This document shows positions 62,811-64,000 of a DNA stretch of 64,000 bases, in pieces (within the stretch, counting starts at the first letter, position 1; the number at the start of each line of letters is the position of its first letter). The position numbers and the translations under genes are program-made. Under the pieces are notes generated by a model. It saw only the letters and a list, made by a program, of their open reading frames with translations. It made no database searches and was not told the origin of the DNA. Source of the stretch: Theobroma cacao (Eukaryota > Streptophyta > Magnoliopsida > Malvales > Malvaceae); NCBI RefSeq assembly GCF_000208745.1, contig NC_030851.1, forward strand, positions 10,768,126-10,832,125, read 5' to 3'.

Positions 62811-64000
62811 CTTAAACTTAATTCTGAAGTAATAAATGAGAGTTATTTAATCCTAACTATGATCAAAATTTGAGTTTTAGAAAGAGAAAATAGTAATCTC
62901 GCAATGCTTGGTTACTCCAAATCTGTGAATATTGACTTGTCAAATTAAGTTTATCCGAAAGTTGAGAAGGTTAAATGTTTCTAGTCAAAGCCACCAAATC
63001 CATCAGATATGGTGGACACACACAACAAAAAGTAAATAGAATGTAAGAAAAACGTTTTTAGAAATTCTTCCAAAAGGCGAGGAGAAAATCATAATTATCT
63101 TTACAGAAATTCTGCAAATAGAGAATTATTGGGGTTGGATAATGAAAAGAAATCATGGGATTTGATTCCGACAAAGAAAAAAGAAATAAAATTATGCCGA
63201 CAAATGTGGGACGAGACAATGCGGAAATAAAAAGGAAAAAGAGAAGAAGGTGTGCATGAGATGTTGGACATATGAACTCACTCCATCTTCTTTTGTTTGC
63301 ACTGTACATATAATTTTTGTGGACAACAATATTTTCAGGTGTGGTTTATTCATCATGGTATAAAAAATGGAGGGTTGTGATAATGATGTGTGGATTATTT
63401 TTTGTAGACAAGATTGTATTTGCAGAATCGTTGTGTAGTAATTTTTTATGTGCACTGGCCCACGTGATGTGCTTAGTCAGATGAGATGAACCAATTGTAG
63501 CAGCCTGGAGCTTTGTTGGGCTGACGTCTAAACTCTCAAAAAGGGCCACAAAGCTGCTTGGAGAAACCTATCATATCCTCCAACCCAAACAGATATCACC
63601 AAGCAATCGGTAGGTGGTCAACTCAATGTGCACCTTACACTTTAATAAATACTTGTACTCATCAAAACTTGACTGTGCAATTTCCACCAACCGTTGCCTA
63701 CACAGTAGGCGAGGGAGAGCGAGAAGTGCGACTTTTCTGGTTTTCTTCTCATGGTATTGGCTCTCTCAGCTCAGGCAATGAACCGATTTGCTAAACAGAT
63801 TTTTGAGCCCAAGAAGGCTACTGATCTTAAGTCTTAACTATGAAAAAGGGTAATATATATTTGATGATGATGATGATCAGGTTAAGGAGGCATCACCAAG
63901 ATAAGGGAGAGCGAATGCTATTTAAGTGGGAAGCAGAAGCAAAATTGTAATCTTCTTTGGACACCAGAGACCACTATTCGGTGGTTTAATAAATTAATAT
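62811..64000. other. Intergenic, no gene recognised
   Basis: Short ORFs only. A TATTTAAG motif near 63919 could be a weak TATA element for a gene beyond the window edge, but nothing inside the window confirms it. Confidence 0.4.

Noticed and set aside
1..64000. tRNA genes
   Set aside because: I looked for GGTTCGAAT/GGTTCAAAT-type T-loops with a matching acceptor and found none; this was by eye and not a covariance search.

Overview
This is nuclear DNA from a flowering plant, most likely a eudicot. It is AT-rich. The genes are separated by kilobases, and their introns are short to medium with GT/AG borders. The products are plant-specific: a plastid thioredoxin m, a LORELEI-like GPI protein, an RMA-type RING E3 and an IDA-like peptide. 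LTR and LINE retroelements fill much of the rest. Single N characters at 36669 and 47747 mark a draft assembly. The species cannot be fixed from the sequence alone.

Layout. Positions 1-2320 hold an unrecognised repeat-rich block: perfect GC-rich palindromes (197-340) and two arrays of degenerate GTCACGCAAT-like repeats (about 455-910 and 1905-2300), which flank a small TATA-driven coiled-coil ORF on the minus strand. A four-exon gene for a 517-residue C2H2 plus RING-like zinc-finger protein follows (4856-6840), then a 75-residue IDA-like secreted peptide gene (7692-7919). A MITE-like element with ~80 bp inverted ends lies at 9151-9862. Positions 10190-22341 are a broken PPR gene. It carries stop codons and was split by two Ty1/copia elements: an old, internally deleted one (10802-13268) and a younger 7.5 kb one (13782-21315). 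The younger insertion has a 5-bp target duplication, and removing it restores the PPR reading frame exactly.

The right half holds an RMA-like membrane RING E3 gene on the minus strand (25425-26186) with a ~1.9 kb intron in its 5' UTR. Next comes a long gene-poor stretch with a second MITE-like element (about 34122-35215) and a GC-rich island of unknown origin (35770-36140). A divergent pair follows: thioredoxin m (minus, 39795-41641) and a DTW-domain tRNA acp3U transferase (plus, eight exons, 41963-45609). Then come a LORELEI-like GPI-anchored protein (three exons, 49294-50779) and a small 78-residue protein of unknown function (minus, two exons, 54008-54699). A 5'-truncated L1-type LINE (57102-62796) ends in poly-A and is bounded by a 14-bp target duplication.

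The genes do not form an operon or a pathway; each is an independent plant transcription unit. The most notable points are the dated double-copia wreck of the PPR gene, the divergent IDA-like peptide lacking the usual Arg-His, the unexplained repeat block at the left edge, and precise insertion borders for two retroelements. I found no clear new multi-gene system. The nearest candidate for something undescribed is the palindrome/repeat/mini-gene block at 1-2320.
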